Part shown: positions 35,754 to 46,400 of the stretch, one piece after another
How the letters are laid out: each line of letters opens with the position of its first letter
Position numbering within the stretch: position 1 is the stretch's first letter
Source of the DNA: Echinometra lucunter
Taxonomy: Eukaryota; Echinodermata; Echinoidea; Camarodonta; Echinometridae
DNA length: 64,000 nt
Reading direction: 5' to 3'
Assembly: GCA_029962745.1 (NCBI GenBank)
Contig: CM057152.1
Span: forward strand, 29,104,319-29,168,318
Notes under the pieces: model-generated
Databases searched by the model: none
The model's input: the letters and a program-made list of their open reading frames with translations, nothing else
What the model was told of the DNA's origin: nothing
Translations under genes and position numbers: made by a program

Positions 35754-36119
35754 CACTAAGAAAAAAAAGCTGCAATATTTTGCACCCTTCAAATGCAACT
35801 TTGGGAGCTCTTTTTTTGGTGCAACTTTGCACCCTAAGAAGCTTTTTGCACCTTTAAGTGTGCAGTTAGTTATACAGAGTTGTACCCTTTAGAAATGGTG
35901 CAAATTTGCACCATTTGAATGCAAAAAAAAATCTGCACCCTTAAAGGTGCAAAGTTGCACCTTTTGGGGTGCAAACTGGGCATTCCGGGTGCAACCAAGA
36001 ACAAAAAGGTGCATTTTTGCACCTTTTTCATCATGTTCATGTGGGGTGCAAGATTGCACCTAAAAAGGTGCTAGCAGTGTTGCATTTAGGGTACAAACTT
36101 GAACCTTTTTTTCTTAGTG
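35754..36119. mobile_element. CACTA-ended element saturated with GGTGCAAA/TTTGCACC
   Basis: Termini CACTAAGAAAAAAA and TTTTTTCTTAGTG are inverted. Between them GGTGCAA and TTGCACC recur well over ten times in both orientations, including GTGCAAATTTGCACCA. CACTA termini are typical of the EnSpm/CACTA superfamily, but a 3-bp target duplication was not evident. Confidence 0.7.
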
Positions 36120-36129
36120 TGTATGAAAA

Positions 36130-38070
36130 CAAGTTAACGATGCGGCCTACCTTATGAGAATCAGGAATAACCTATAAAAAAAGCCAAATATAATCTTGCA
36201 CCTGCACGTCATGCCTGTGTTTTTAAGGCATAAGATGAATATGAGATATATGACATTGTTATTGTTTTGAGAATTTTATTAATTATTGTTGATTTTTTTA
36301 TATAACTTATGAAATGATTCGTTTTTTGAACGGTACTTCTCTTAAATCACTTCTTATTTTGCCATGTATTTTACAATAATTTCTAATCGTACATGTAATT
36401 TAGTAATTATCGTTAGTTACTATTTCACCCTTTTTGACCAATCGTCATGTAAAGCGCTTAATAGAAACATTTATATTAAGCGCTCTAAAAATCTAATTTT
36501 TGGTTATTATATAATCAGCCTGAGTGGAAATGGAAGATTTTCTCAGTGGGGAAAGTGAAAAGTTGACGAAATGACGACACGAACTGATGTAGATCATGAC
36601 TTGGAAGAGTTGAGTTGAGTTTATTTATTTCATCACGTTTAAAAGGCCTGCTATCAGCTGACAGCTGTTTTTCAACAAGGCCGTGCATACATTACATTAC
36701 ATATCTATAAATTTTAAAAAAAAAGTAATAGTGATATAAACACAAATATACAAAACAAAAGGTTTAAAACAAAAGGTTTACATTTTAGAGAGGGTCTCAT
36801 GCAATTCAGAAAAGCAACAGAAAGCTTGATAAAAGTGCTTCCTGGTGAGTCATAATTGTCTTTTTTGGTCAAAGGGGAAATATATTTGCCGGATGTGTAC
36901 ATTGCAATTAAGTGAATCCCTCTGTGTCAAAACAGATAAGTAAATATTTCTCCTTTTTTATTGTCATCATTGGTGCATGAATAATTAAATTACTAAAGAA
37001 AACCTTGATGTCAAATTATTATTTTTTCAGTCATAATTCTACAATTAATTGAATTCAAACAACCGCGAATAATGTGCACTGTCATGATGGACGTCACTAA
37101 ATAAATCGTGGTTTTATGTTCACAAAAGCTGGCATCAACGTGTCCTTCGAAATTACGAAAAGAATGATCGCATGGATACTTTTACTGTCCACTGACTGTG
37201 ACAAACGAACAAACCACATCCCTTGTAAAAAAAATCTATGTAAATAAAGATATGCCAACTGATTTAATCGAACCATATATAACCAAAAAACTGTACACGG
37301 CTCAATGACCCATTGATTAAAGCTTTTGTGTTTGAAAGAAAAGTCAAACCTTCGTGAAAAATTTGGAATTACAAGATAATTCAGAACACTAGCGGATCCA
37401 GGCTTGGAAAATAGTGGGGGCGCGGGCACGGCGCTATTTCATGACTGTGCGATTGCCCCGCTTTGGCGTTGTGACAAACAAAGGAAGGGAACAAGCCGGG
37501 AACAAGGAATAATAATAATCCATTATTGTATAGCGCATGTCACATTATTATTTAACATCTCTATGCGCTTCCATAGAACTTATGAAAGTTCCCGCGGCTT
37601 TAATTAGCTCAGTGCTATTAAGTGCATGCCGGGAAGCCATAATTTTAGAACACTAATTTAATAAGGCCCTATCTCACTGCCGCTACTGGTGGCTGCGGGA
37701 GACCCCCAAAATAGGTTGCGCTAGGTGGCTTAGAGGTAGTAGTATCTATTTTCCGTTCAATTAAAATGATACATTTAGAATGCATATGTATGAAAATGAT
37801 ACAACCGCTGGATAACCCACATTCAGCTGTGCCATGCACGACCCCACTGGTCTTTGTGGGGTCCAGGGAGCATAGAAATCAGATTTAACATACATAAAAA
37901 TTTCAATTCATTGAGCAAATTAAGTGACATGCAAAATAGAGCAAGGATACATGAAACTTATATTTTTATCTTTATAAACTTATATCTATCTTTATGTTTA
38001 GTTGAACTAAGAACAGTTGAATTACATAAAAAAGAATAGAGAGAACAATAATTAGGACATAATTTATACA
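36130..38070. other. Intergenic region without a recognisable gene
   Basis: Possible LINE 3' tail debris: AAGCGCTTAATAGAAAC near 36452 and AATAATAATAATCC near 37508. A possible repeat edge CGGATCCAGGCTTGGAAAAT lies near 37394. No exon is supported. Confidence 0.45.
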
Positions 38071-38074
38071 ACCG

Positions 38075-38305
38075 ATGTGTTGGCTCAGTAGGTAGAGCGT
38101 CAGCCTCACAATCGGGAGGTCGCGGGTTCGAACCCCGGCCCCGTCATACCAAAAGACGTTAAAAGATGGGAGTTGCTGCTACCTTCTTTGGCGTTCAAGA
38201 ATTGAAAAGGATAGAGCAACATCGATCTGGCGCTGCTCAGTGGCTGCCGGGCCCACGATCAATTGGGCAAAAAGAATTTCCTTTCTCGGACAATAAAATT
38301 TGGAG
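38075..38305 (+). mobile_element. tRNA-derived SINE, most complete copy
   Basis: GTTGGCTCAGTAGGTAGAGCG (A box) and CGGGTTCGAACCCCGG (B box), then CATACCAAAAGACG and a 3' body with ATCGATCTGGCGCTGCTCAG and TGGCTGCCGGGCCCAC. The anticodon-loop region CTCACAA resembles tRNA-Val. The body recurs without the head at 51735-51822. Confidence 0.8.
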
Positions 38306-38341
38306 ATTTTGGAGATACTTAAGTTAAGAATACCAACCCCT

Positions 38342-38395
38342 CCCCTACCCCCCCCCCCCCCCCCCCAAAAAAAAAAAAGAAGAAAAAGAAAAAAA
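38342..38395. repeat. C and A homopolymer block
   Basis: Runs of C then A; read length and homopolymer accuracy are doubtful here. Confidence 0.8.
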
Positions 38396-38720
38396 CCTAT
38401 AAATCCCAGGTCTGGCAATTTTTTAAGGTTACATAAAAGGTCGTAATGTATGAGCATTTGAGTAGAACAGCGATAATTCCTTTTTAAAAACATTAAAGGT
38501 TAAAAAGATCGTACACTTATAATGAGATTCTTATAGCTCCTACTTAAGAGGTCATTTAAAAAAAATTATGTGTGCCACACAGAATTTAGGTTATATAGCT
38601 TTAATACTTTCTTCTTGGCGTAAGTTATATTATGAAGTAAAAAAAAAATATCTGAAATGTATATAGGAGTCGTGTCATTCAATGACTTGAACAAAAACTA
38701 AATACCCTGGTCTCTCCTAC

Positions 38721-38789
38721 CTTGAAGCGTTTCCCTGTTAAGGGCATTGTGTATTTCTGCACTGGATATACGAGAGTCATGTCTATTTC
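38721..38789 (-). CDS. Possible exon of the coiled-coil gene
   Basis: A weak acceptor CGCGTAG precedes 38789 and the donor GTAGGA follows 38721, 69 nt, phase 0 at both ends as required by the exon at 38903. It reads EIDMTLVYPVQKYTMPLTGK. A second frame is also open and there is no good pyrimidine tract, so this is tentative. Confidence 0.3.
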
Positions 38790-38902
38790 CTACGCGATTA
38801 CTTTATTTTTCTTCAGTAAAATATGAGCATGAAATGAAATGAATGTTAAAATAGGGGAAGAAAATTTGTATTATCTGATAGTTTTTGTTAATTATTCCTC
38901 AC

Positions 38903-39168
38903 CTTCAGGTCAGGGGCTTGCTTGCTGCTCTGTGTCTTCAGGGGAGCGTTTCATGAAAGGACTTGTCGGATGTTTTATCCGACAAAGTCTGTTTAATCCG
39001 ACAGTTGCCATAGTAACGATGCTTCTCAGCCAATCAAAATCAAGGAAAGATGTCAGATCTGACAACTTGTCAGACAACAAATGTTGATGAAACGCCCCCC
39101 AGATCTTTGACTTCATTTTGGAGATCAATGATAAGCTTGTTCTTCATCTCCTCTCTTTCTTGAAGATC
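38903..39168 (-). CDS. Coiled-coil exon split by a MITE
   Basis: The acceptor ATCATTTCAG precedes 39168 and the donor GTGAGG follows 38903. Without the insert and one CAG duplicate the exon is 105 nt, exactly 35 codons, phase 0 to 0: DLQEREEMKNKLIIDLQNEV, then KDL, then KTQSSKQAPDLK. The frame and both splice sites fitting across the insertion is strong evidence that this was an exon before the element landed. Confidence 0.62.
38942..39099. mobile_element. MITE inserted in the exon, GCGTTTCATGAAAGG family, copy 2
   Basis: Ends GGGAGCGTTTCATGAAAGG and TGTTGATGAAACGCCCCC are inverted; CAG is duplicated (38939-38941 and 39100-39102). Near-identical to the copy at 20168-20330, which suggests recent spread. 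Confidence 0.85.
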
Positions 39169-39608
39169 CTGAAATGATTTAATCAAACAAACTTGTTAGA
39201 GATAAGAAAGAATTTACCATACAGTCATTAGCGTACCACAGTGGTAGCCTCAGCGAATATATCGATAAATAGCTGGTCATGAAACCCATGACAGATACGA
39301 AACCATCGCAGCGAAAACACGATTTTCAGAGCTCTGTTGAAAAAAATTCTTAAGTCAGTGACTTGATTATGTTTTACAGGCATTTGGGGTATTTCAGTTT
39401 CATCCGCGTGATCCACCGGCAATTCTTATCCGGCACCTCATCCCCTTTTACTGAAAATGATCTAGGGAAGACCCGGTTTGCTGTGGGGAGAGAATAAATT
39501 GACACCTCATTCCACCCTTTTTGTGGCTATGAGATTCATTGCAAAAGATGAAAATGTTACCATTTTTATTAATATGAATAAAACAAGGAAACAAAATAAG
39601 ATATTAAC

Positions 39609-39743
39609 CTGGGCCATTTTCTCAAGGCGACTGACGTGTTCATTAGTTGTTGAAAGCTTGAAAGCTCGGGTCACTCTAGTAGGGTTGACTTCTAGATCGA
39701 AGCCAATCCACTTCTCTACTGCCAACAGAAACATATCATTGTC
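39609..39743 (-). CDS. Coiled-coil gene exon
   Basis: The acceptor CTTTTTAG precedes 39743 and the donor GTTAAT follows 39609; 135 nt, 45 codons, phase 0 to 0. It starts DNDMFLLAVEKWIGFDLEVN, continues PTRVTRAFKLSTTNEHVS and ends RLEKMAQ. The codon-like composition and matching phases with the next exon support it. Function unknown. Confidence 0.6.
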
Positions 39744-40126
39744 CTAAAAAGACGGACCCCCCCCCCCCCCAAAAAAAAAAAAAAAAAAAAAAAAAATAGA
39801 AAGATGAATATCAACTGCCAAACCAAAATCTGTATATAGTTTTCTTGTAGAACGTGCACGAAACGCGAAAACTGTAGCATGGATTGGAGATTGATAAATT
39901 GACGTATAGATGTTATTTTTAATATGTTTTGAGTGATCTAATAACTTTAATCAGTTAATCAAAACAGTTTTAAAAGGTTGAAAAAAAATGAATCTTTCAA
40001 ACTTCTGAGAAGTCAAATTATGATTTTTCTTATACCCACTTTTTAAAAAGTTAACAGAAATTCAAAATGTAATAGCAATGGATATTTTAAAAATGAATAG
40101 ATAACTAAAAAAAAAATATATGGAGA

Positions 40127-41118
40127 CAGGGGCGTCGCTAGAGGGGGGGTGTGGGGGTGTGACACCCCCCCCCCCCCCCATTCAACATGCTTTTCGGCAA
40201 ATTCGCGATCGCTGTCGGGGAAAAAAAAAGAGAGAGGGAGAGGGAATAGGAAGGCGGGAAAAGAGAAGTAAGGTGCCCAAACAGAGTCATATTCGGCTTA
40301 TTTGCTTGTGTATTTTGATGACGAAATTACACTGGTACCACGAAAGAGAGTGTATATTTTTCCTCGCTCCGCTCGCTCGTATAATTTTGATACAGGATTT
40401 ATTCGAAAAGCAAACACATTCGGCAAGTGTGGTGACCGAATATATAATTTAGATATCTTTAGGCCCATCATGTATTTTGATGAATTATCACTTCTACCAT
40501 AAAAAAAGAGTACATATATATTTTTCCTCGCTTGCTGCGCTCGCTCGTATAATATTTAGATACAGGAAGGTCTTTGAACGCGAATAAATTAGGCAATAAA
40601 GGTGACCAGATATATTATGATTTAGATATATCTTATAGGCCCATCGTGTATTTTGATGAAGAATTATCACTTCAACCATAAAAAGGAGTATTATATTTAT
40701 ATTTAGGTACAAGATGGTTTGGCAAGCAAACGAATTCGGCAAGCAAGGTGACCAAAATTTGATATCTCATAGTTAATTCCATCGTGAATTTTGATGAAGA
40801 ATTATCACTTCTACCATGTATTTGATTATGTATATGATTTTCTTCGCTCGCTGCGCTCGCTCGTATAATATTAAGATTTAGAATGGTCTTTGATGGCGAA
40901 TGAATTAGGCAAGAGAGGTGACCAAATATTAATTTAGATATCTTATAGGCGCATCGTGTATTATGATGAAGAATTATCACTTCTACTGCGATGAGCAGTA
41001 TCTATATTCTTCATAGTTGTTGGTCGTCGGAAATCGGTGGCATTGCTTGTCGGCATTCAGTGGCCTGTACACCCCCCCCCCCCCCCCACCCACTGAAAAA
41101 GGTCTAGCGACGCCCCTG
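40127..41118. mobile_element. hAT-type non-autonomous element (CAGGGGCG ends)
   Basis: Ends CAGGGGCGTCGCTAGA and TCTAGCGACGCCCCTG are inverted and an exact 8-bp duplication TATGGAGA flanks them (40119-40126, 41119-41126). Both features are hAT hallmarks. The interior has homopolymer C tracts and recurring TCGCTCGCTGCGCTCGCTCG blocks. No transposase. A larger, nested relative is at 50738-54342. Confidence 0.85.
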
Positions 41119-41316
41119 TATGGAGATGATAAGAAAGTTAAAATCAATTAGGCCAAATTGATTATAAAGCTTTGGGTGAAAATGTGCACAATGTTTAGAT
41201 TAATTCATGTTATTCCTGTTTATGCAAAAATCAAAAATAAATCATAAGACGACTAATACATCCGATGACACACAGCTCACGAGACTCATCAAAACTTACA
41301 GGAAATTTTGACCTAC

Positions 41317-41334
41317 CATAAATTCTTTCGTCAT
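41317..41334 (-). CDS. Possible start exon of the coiled-coil gene
   Basis: ATG at 41334-41332 gives MTKEFM with the donor GTAGGT following 41317, phase 0, compatible with the exon at 39743. It rests on phase and donor only. Confidence 0.33.
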
Positions 41335-41523
41335 CGTCTTGATCTGTAGCAGTCCTTATTTTTCATGTTTTTAGTCTCAGTTTACAGACTGCTTCTGCTG
41401 GTGAGGTGGTGGGTCCAAGATAGATCAAAAGACTCCTGAAGAAACTTCAGCAATACTTGTACATCCTGAACACAATTGGAAAACCATGAATATTCATGAT
41501 ATCACTATTTATTTTCTCTTTCA

Positions 41524-41525
<2 letters not shown>

Positions 41526-41580
<55 letters not shown>
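41526..41580. repeat. (CT)n microsatellite
   Basis: A CT dinucleotide run with a few interruptions. Confidence 0.92.
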
Positions 41581-41583
<3 letters not shown>

Positions 41584-41759
41584 ACTCCGTCTCCTTTCTC
41601 ACTTTCCTTCTTGTACCTCTTCTCCCGGCTGCATGAGAATTTCAATTTCAGGAAAAATACAGCGAATTCCTACGGGATTTTTGTCATTTTTGAAGACTGC
41701 AAACCTTAACAGTCCTCTATTCTGCATTGATGGGGAAAAGTCGAATTTTCTCTTGGAAA

Positions 41760-42140
41760 TACAGTCAAACCTTTATAATACAGGCCACACAAGGGAAATA
41801 GAGAGTAGCAACTTCATTCAGAGATGACTCCCATAAAGGCGGGTTCTATAACACAATATTTCTGCTTCAAGGGAGAAAGTATATAGAAAAAATGTACCAG
41901 CTAGAACCCTTTCCATTTGTCCCATATTTAGACCTGCAGAAAAGGGGGTTCTGTTTAGGGTTCGTCACATTTTCAAGAACCTCAAAAGGTTCCTTGTATA
42001 CAACTAGTATTGGTGCTAAAGACCCCTTTAGAACCCTTTAGAAAACTAAATGGTTCTTTGAAGAATCCTTAAAGGTTCCAAATGTGGGACAAGAAAAGGT
42101 TCTGATGAGAGAGGTGGCCACTAAGACAGGGGTGACTGTA
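41760..42140. mobile_element. Tc1/mariner-type MITE (TA ends) with a nested MITE
   Basis: Ends TACAGTCAAACCTTTATAAT and GGGGTGACTGTA are inverted (TACAGTCA), with ACAGGCCAC and GTGGCCACT subterminal; TA at both ends fits a TA duplication. A second element occupies 41902-42103. Confidence 0.7.
41902..42103. mobile_element. Nested MITE with AGAACC..TTGTCCCA ends and AAGGTTC motifs
   Basis: AGAACCCTTTCCATTTGTCC and TGGGACAAGAAAAGGTTCT are inverted. The interior repeats AAGGTTC, GGTTCT and GAACC in both orientations. Confidence 0.7.
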
Positions 42141-42356
42141 TTTGGAACCTTGTCTTTCTTCCCAGACACGCTCAGTGCCAGGTTGGGGCATGCAGTTCTC
42201 TGATTGATTTGTTTCCACTAGACAAGTTTATTGTTTTAAATTCGCCACCCCGTGAATCATATCGTTTCCCCCATCGATCGGGACATTAATGTGTCTTTTT
42301 TGGTATGTGCGGACATTTATGCACCCTGAAAATTTAAGACGTTTGATTTGATTTGA

Positions 42357-42805
42357 TTGATATGTTTCCATGTTCATCCAGTCAGGGATCGTATTGAGTA
42401 CAAAATTTTGCTCCTTACTTGGAAAGTTTTACATGGTCGTGCTCCTTCATATCTTGTAGATCTCATTTCCAAATATGTACCAACACGTTGTTTGCGTTCT
42501 TCTAGTAAGAATCTTCTTGTTGCTGGAAGAACAAAGTCATCCTTTGGCGATCGTGCTTTTACTGCGGCTGCTCCATTTCTATGGAACCAGTTACCAGCCG
42601 ATATCCGTTCAATTGATTCCTTTGATTCCTTTAAGTCAAATCTGAAAACGGTCCTCTTTACCAAAGCATACAGTGGAATGTACTTCAACACAAATATGTA
42701 GTTTCTTATTCTATTTACTTTTCTTCTTTTCATTCTTGACTATTCATGCGCCTCGGAATAGTATTACTAGATAGATGGCGCAATACAAGTGCATTATATT
42801 ATTAT
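42357..42805 (+). mobile_element. LINE 3' fragment (end of reverse-transcriptase ORF)
   Basis: The frame reads VRDRIEYKILLLTWKVLHGR, APSYLVDLISKYVP, SFGDRAFTAAAPFLWNQLP and DSFDSFKSNLKTVLF, the typical C-terminal tail of CR1/jockey-type LINE polyproteins. It stops at 42701 and is followed by GATGGCGCAATACAAGTGCA and an ATT-repeat tail. It is 5' truncated, with no RT catalytic motifs present. Confidence 0.85.
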
Positions 42806-42900
42806 TATTATCCATACATCAGTTTCAATATTCAAAACATGTGCATTAATGAATAATCCAAAGAGCGGTATCAAATTTGCAGTAAACGCATAATGACTTG

Positions 42901-43022
42901 GCAGGGGCGTAGATAGCGGGGAGGGGGATGGGGATGCGGCCCCTCCCCCACTTTTGAAGTGGATGTATAGGCCTATGTACGTGTGTACATCAGTGAGGGG
43001 AACCTTCCCCCCCCCCCCCCTT
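42901..43022. mobile_element. Fragment of the CAGGGGCGTAG hAT-type family
   Basis: CAGGGGCGTAGATAGCGGGG at the left, homopolymer-rich GC sequence, and a C tract at the right. The other terminus is not found. Confidence 0.55.
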
Positions 43023-43285
43023 AATCTATGAATGTTGAAGCGAAAAAATTATCATCTGTCTTTAAAGTGATTTATTGCAAATACTGAAAATTATGTAAAG
43101 ATATAATAGTGATATATTGCGAGTGAGAAACTGGTCTCTGTCTGCTATGACGAATTCGAACGAGCAAAGCAAGCACAGTATCGTCACATCATATCACGCA
43201 TCTTCAATTATTTATTTCGGATACAGGGAAATAAGTTTCGAATTTTACCATAGTTTTGTATGTGATTTATATCCCATGCGCTAAG

Positions 43286-43417
43286 CGGGTAATTTCAACA
43301 ATTTGGACATCATCATGCAAAGCTTCCAAGTAATTGAAGAAACACCACAATATTGTGTGGAAACATTTGGACCATCTCTTCCTGTTTTAATTACAGAAGT
43401 TCTTTTACAAGCTGATC
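43286..43417 (+). CDS. NUP133: NUP133, most upstream exon found
   Basis: The acceptor CGCTAAG (weak) precedes 43286 and the donor GTAAGT follows 43417. It reads MQSFQVIEETPQYCVETFGP then SLPVLITEVLLQAD. This matches the human NUP133 pattern [20 protein letters not shown] just before the propeller. End phase 1 joins the next exon to give R-SANISVKLD. The ATG at 43313 could be a start, but human NUP133 has about 60 more residues, so a further exon upstream is likely. Confidence 0.7.
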
Positions 43418-46400
43418 GTAAGTATAGGGCATTTTTTAAAACTACCAATCGTCCTTTCAATTGAGTTGTACCACCTATTGACATTTGTGTTCTTTTTTGC
43501 ATCACTGATCATGATCATGCTGCATGATGCAGCATGCTAGACCGAAGTGTTCTGTCTCTAACAGTCGTCGTTAGCCTCATATTTTGGAAGGGTCGGCACT
43601 CCTCCTTTATAGAGACAGAAGCGCCCCAGTGCGTTGTCCATGCAATCTCATTGTGTTGGGCAGCGCAATGAAAAACTCTCTCAAATTAATGATTGTCACA
43701 TTTTTTCATGGATGTGACATATATCATAATACGGTATAGAGTATACAGTTTACCAATGTTTAGTCTTGTTTCTTCTCACTCATCATTTTCAGGTGAATTC
43801 AGGGTCCTAACGTTAGGTCCTCTCGGTTGAAAATCTTGCCACAGCCAACCTCTATCTCTAGCTCTGTTCGCGCTCGCCTCCGCGCTTTTTGCAGGGAGCC
43901 GGAGATCAGCGAATTTGCGACTCGCATTTCAACCGTACAATCGTATCAACGAGCTACCAGTACGAAACAACAACAACAAAAACATCGTTCGTACGTATAT
44001 GCCCAAACGTATGTACGTGGTCGATCGTTTGAATACGGCCGGTTGAAATGTGAGTCGCAAATTCGCTGATCTCCGGCTCCCTGCAAAAAGCACGGAGGCG
44101 AGCGCGAACAGAGCTAGAGATAAAGGTTGGCTGCGGCAAGATTTTCAACCGAGAGGACCTAACGTTAGGACCCTGAATTCACCTGAAAATGATGAGTGAG
44201 AAGAAACAAGACTAAACATTGGTAAACTGTATACTCTTTACCGTATTATGATATATGTCACATCCATGAAAAAATGTGACAATCATTAATTTGAGAGAGT
44301 TTTTCATTGCACTGCCCAACACAATGAGATTGCATGGACAACGCACTGGGGCGCTTCTGTCTCTATAAAGGAGGAGTGCCGACCCTACCAAAATACGAGG
44401 CTAACGACGACTGTTAGAGACAGAACACTTCGGTCTAGCAGCATGCATGCATATGCAGTCATGGCAGAGCTTCAACTTTCAAGTTTCAACTTTGTTACAT
44501 GTTTTGATTTTGTGTAAACTCTGAGTTTAACAGTTAAAGATTTCATTTATTCTGAATGTTTATTATTTTCTTTCAGCCCCGTTTTTGCAGCAGGGCCGAG
44601 TTGTCCCGAGTCCGAGTTAGCCTGGGCAAACCTAGCTATAGGATAGCTATCGTGATTTTATTCTGATATTACACGATAGCTATAGATTGCTGACATAGGC
44701 CCCTGTGTAGACAGATGTGACCTTGAAATATTATGCCTCCAAATCACTTTCTCATGCCCGGTTAACCCTGCAAACTGCCTTCCAAGTTCGCCAGTGGACC
44801 AGTCGATCAAACTGTGATATAAGAACCTTAAATTTATTTTTCAAACTCAAAATATCGACTTTTGATTGATACGGGATCCTACCTTCTTGTTGATTTCGCC
44901 GCTTGATTAATTTCCATTTCAATAGTGCGACCTCCGACATCGTGAGTTCACCTACACCCGCTGGTCTCGGCCACAGGCGCTAGGCGAAGCAGCGTTGCAC
45001 TCTCGCACGCACTCTGTGTTCGCCGACACATGCGAGAGTGCAACGCTGCTTCGCCAATGAAATGTCCCTTTTGTTTCTTAGTTAATCCATTCATGACAGG
45101 AATTATTTAAAGCCTAATTTGATGGTAGAATATTAAGGTGCCAGCCTGTGCGTTCATGAATAAACATTACACGATGACGTGTAAGTTAAGACTAGAAATG
45201 AATCCGGGTATAAATGGATAAAGTGAACTATTTTGTCAACGGAATAAACGCCATTGTCATCAATTTCATAACGACAAAAAAATTGCCAGCGTCACTGGGA
45301 TTCGAACCCTTGACTAGCATGACTAGTAATATATCGAGCTCTGACAGTGGCTTTGACCACTGCGCCACGAGCAGTTGACGAGGCAATCGGTGCACTTTAT
45401 CCATTTATACCCGGATTCATTTACACGTCATCGTGTAATGTTTATTCATGAACGCAGCCTTACACGTCATCGTGTAATGTTTATTCATGAACGCACAGGC
45501 TGGCACCTTAATATTCTACCTAATTTGATCAGCTTTTATTCTTCAAATTGGCAACACCAACATTTTTATTTTATTGCTACATTTTTCTTATAAAACATCA
45601 TGTATTTGAAATGAATATACATTGACAGAAATTATGATTAGAAGTCAAAAAGTTGCCAATTTGCAGGGGATAACGGTGATTCTAAACTTTCTATCACATT
45701 GCCAATTGAAGGATTTTAATTTTTATTTAAAAAATTTTCAGCATCAAACAATGAATATCAATGCAACCAAAATGGGCACAGTTTGTGTAGAATTTTTTGC
45801 TCTTTCTGCTCATGTATTTGGTATGATTTTTAGGGCTTTCCATCAAAGTTATTAGGTCAAACCACAAAATGTGGACCCTCTGTCACAAATGGGTTAATTT
45901 GACTATAGATCATATAGAGCAGTTGAATTCTTGTAATGATGACACAAAATATTTTAAAGAAGCTGTTTTTGCATTGCAAATTTATCATTTATCTTGCAGG
46001 TTTGTAATTTCTTGCATTATAAATAATAAGTAATAATAATAATATGTAACATTTATATTGCGCTTAATACAGTGTTTCTAAGCGCATGAGAAAAAGAGAA
46101 CAAAAGAGAAGAAAGTGGAAGAACAAATATAAAATACATTAACTAAGTAGAGGATTGCCTAACAAGATAAGTGTTTTGAATGAGTCTATAGTGGAGGCCT
46201 CACGAATGTAGATGGGAAGATTATTCCAGAGTTTTGGGGCAAGGGAAGAAAAGGCACGATCACCATAACGGGTCATGGTATGGGGTCCAGGAAATAGTTG
46301 CAGGTGGGCAATAGAAGCAGAACGGAGACGTTGAGTTGCTGAAGAAGATGATGATGATGATGATGATCTTTTTTTTTTTTTCCAGGTTCAGCTAATATCA

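Larger units (their letters stand above)
38721..41334 (-). pseudogene. Unrecognised coiled-coil gene fragment, disrupted by a MITE
   Basis: Up to four minus-strand exons in compatible phase 0: 41334-41317 (MTKEFM), 39743-39609, 39168-38903 (with a 158-bp insertion) and 38789-38721. The central exons encode hydrophilic, heptad-like sequence (RLEKMAQ, DLQEREEMKNKLIIDLQNEV). I do not recognise the family. The MITE introduces a stop in the reading frame, so this allele is broken unless the insertion is removed in RNA. Upstream and downstream ends are not established. Confidence 0.5.
45086..45893. mobile_element. piggyBac-like MITE, copy interrupted by element B
   Basis: Homologous along its length to 26791-27195 (TTATTTAAAGCCTAATTTGA, AAAAAGTTGCCAATTTGCAG), flanked by TTAA (45082-45085, 45894-45897). 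Element B plus a 9-bp duplication is inserted at 45124-45520. Confidence 0.85.

Noticed and set aside
38075..38150. Genuine tRNA gene (also at 37, 26655, 55858)
   Set aside because: A shared non-tRNA body follows the head, copies are dispersed and stems are imperfect; these are SINEs.
42374..42733. Minus-strand open frame
   Set aside because: It is the antisense of the LINE reverse-transcriptase C-terminal frame.
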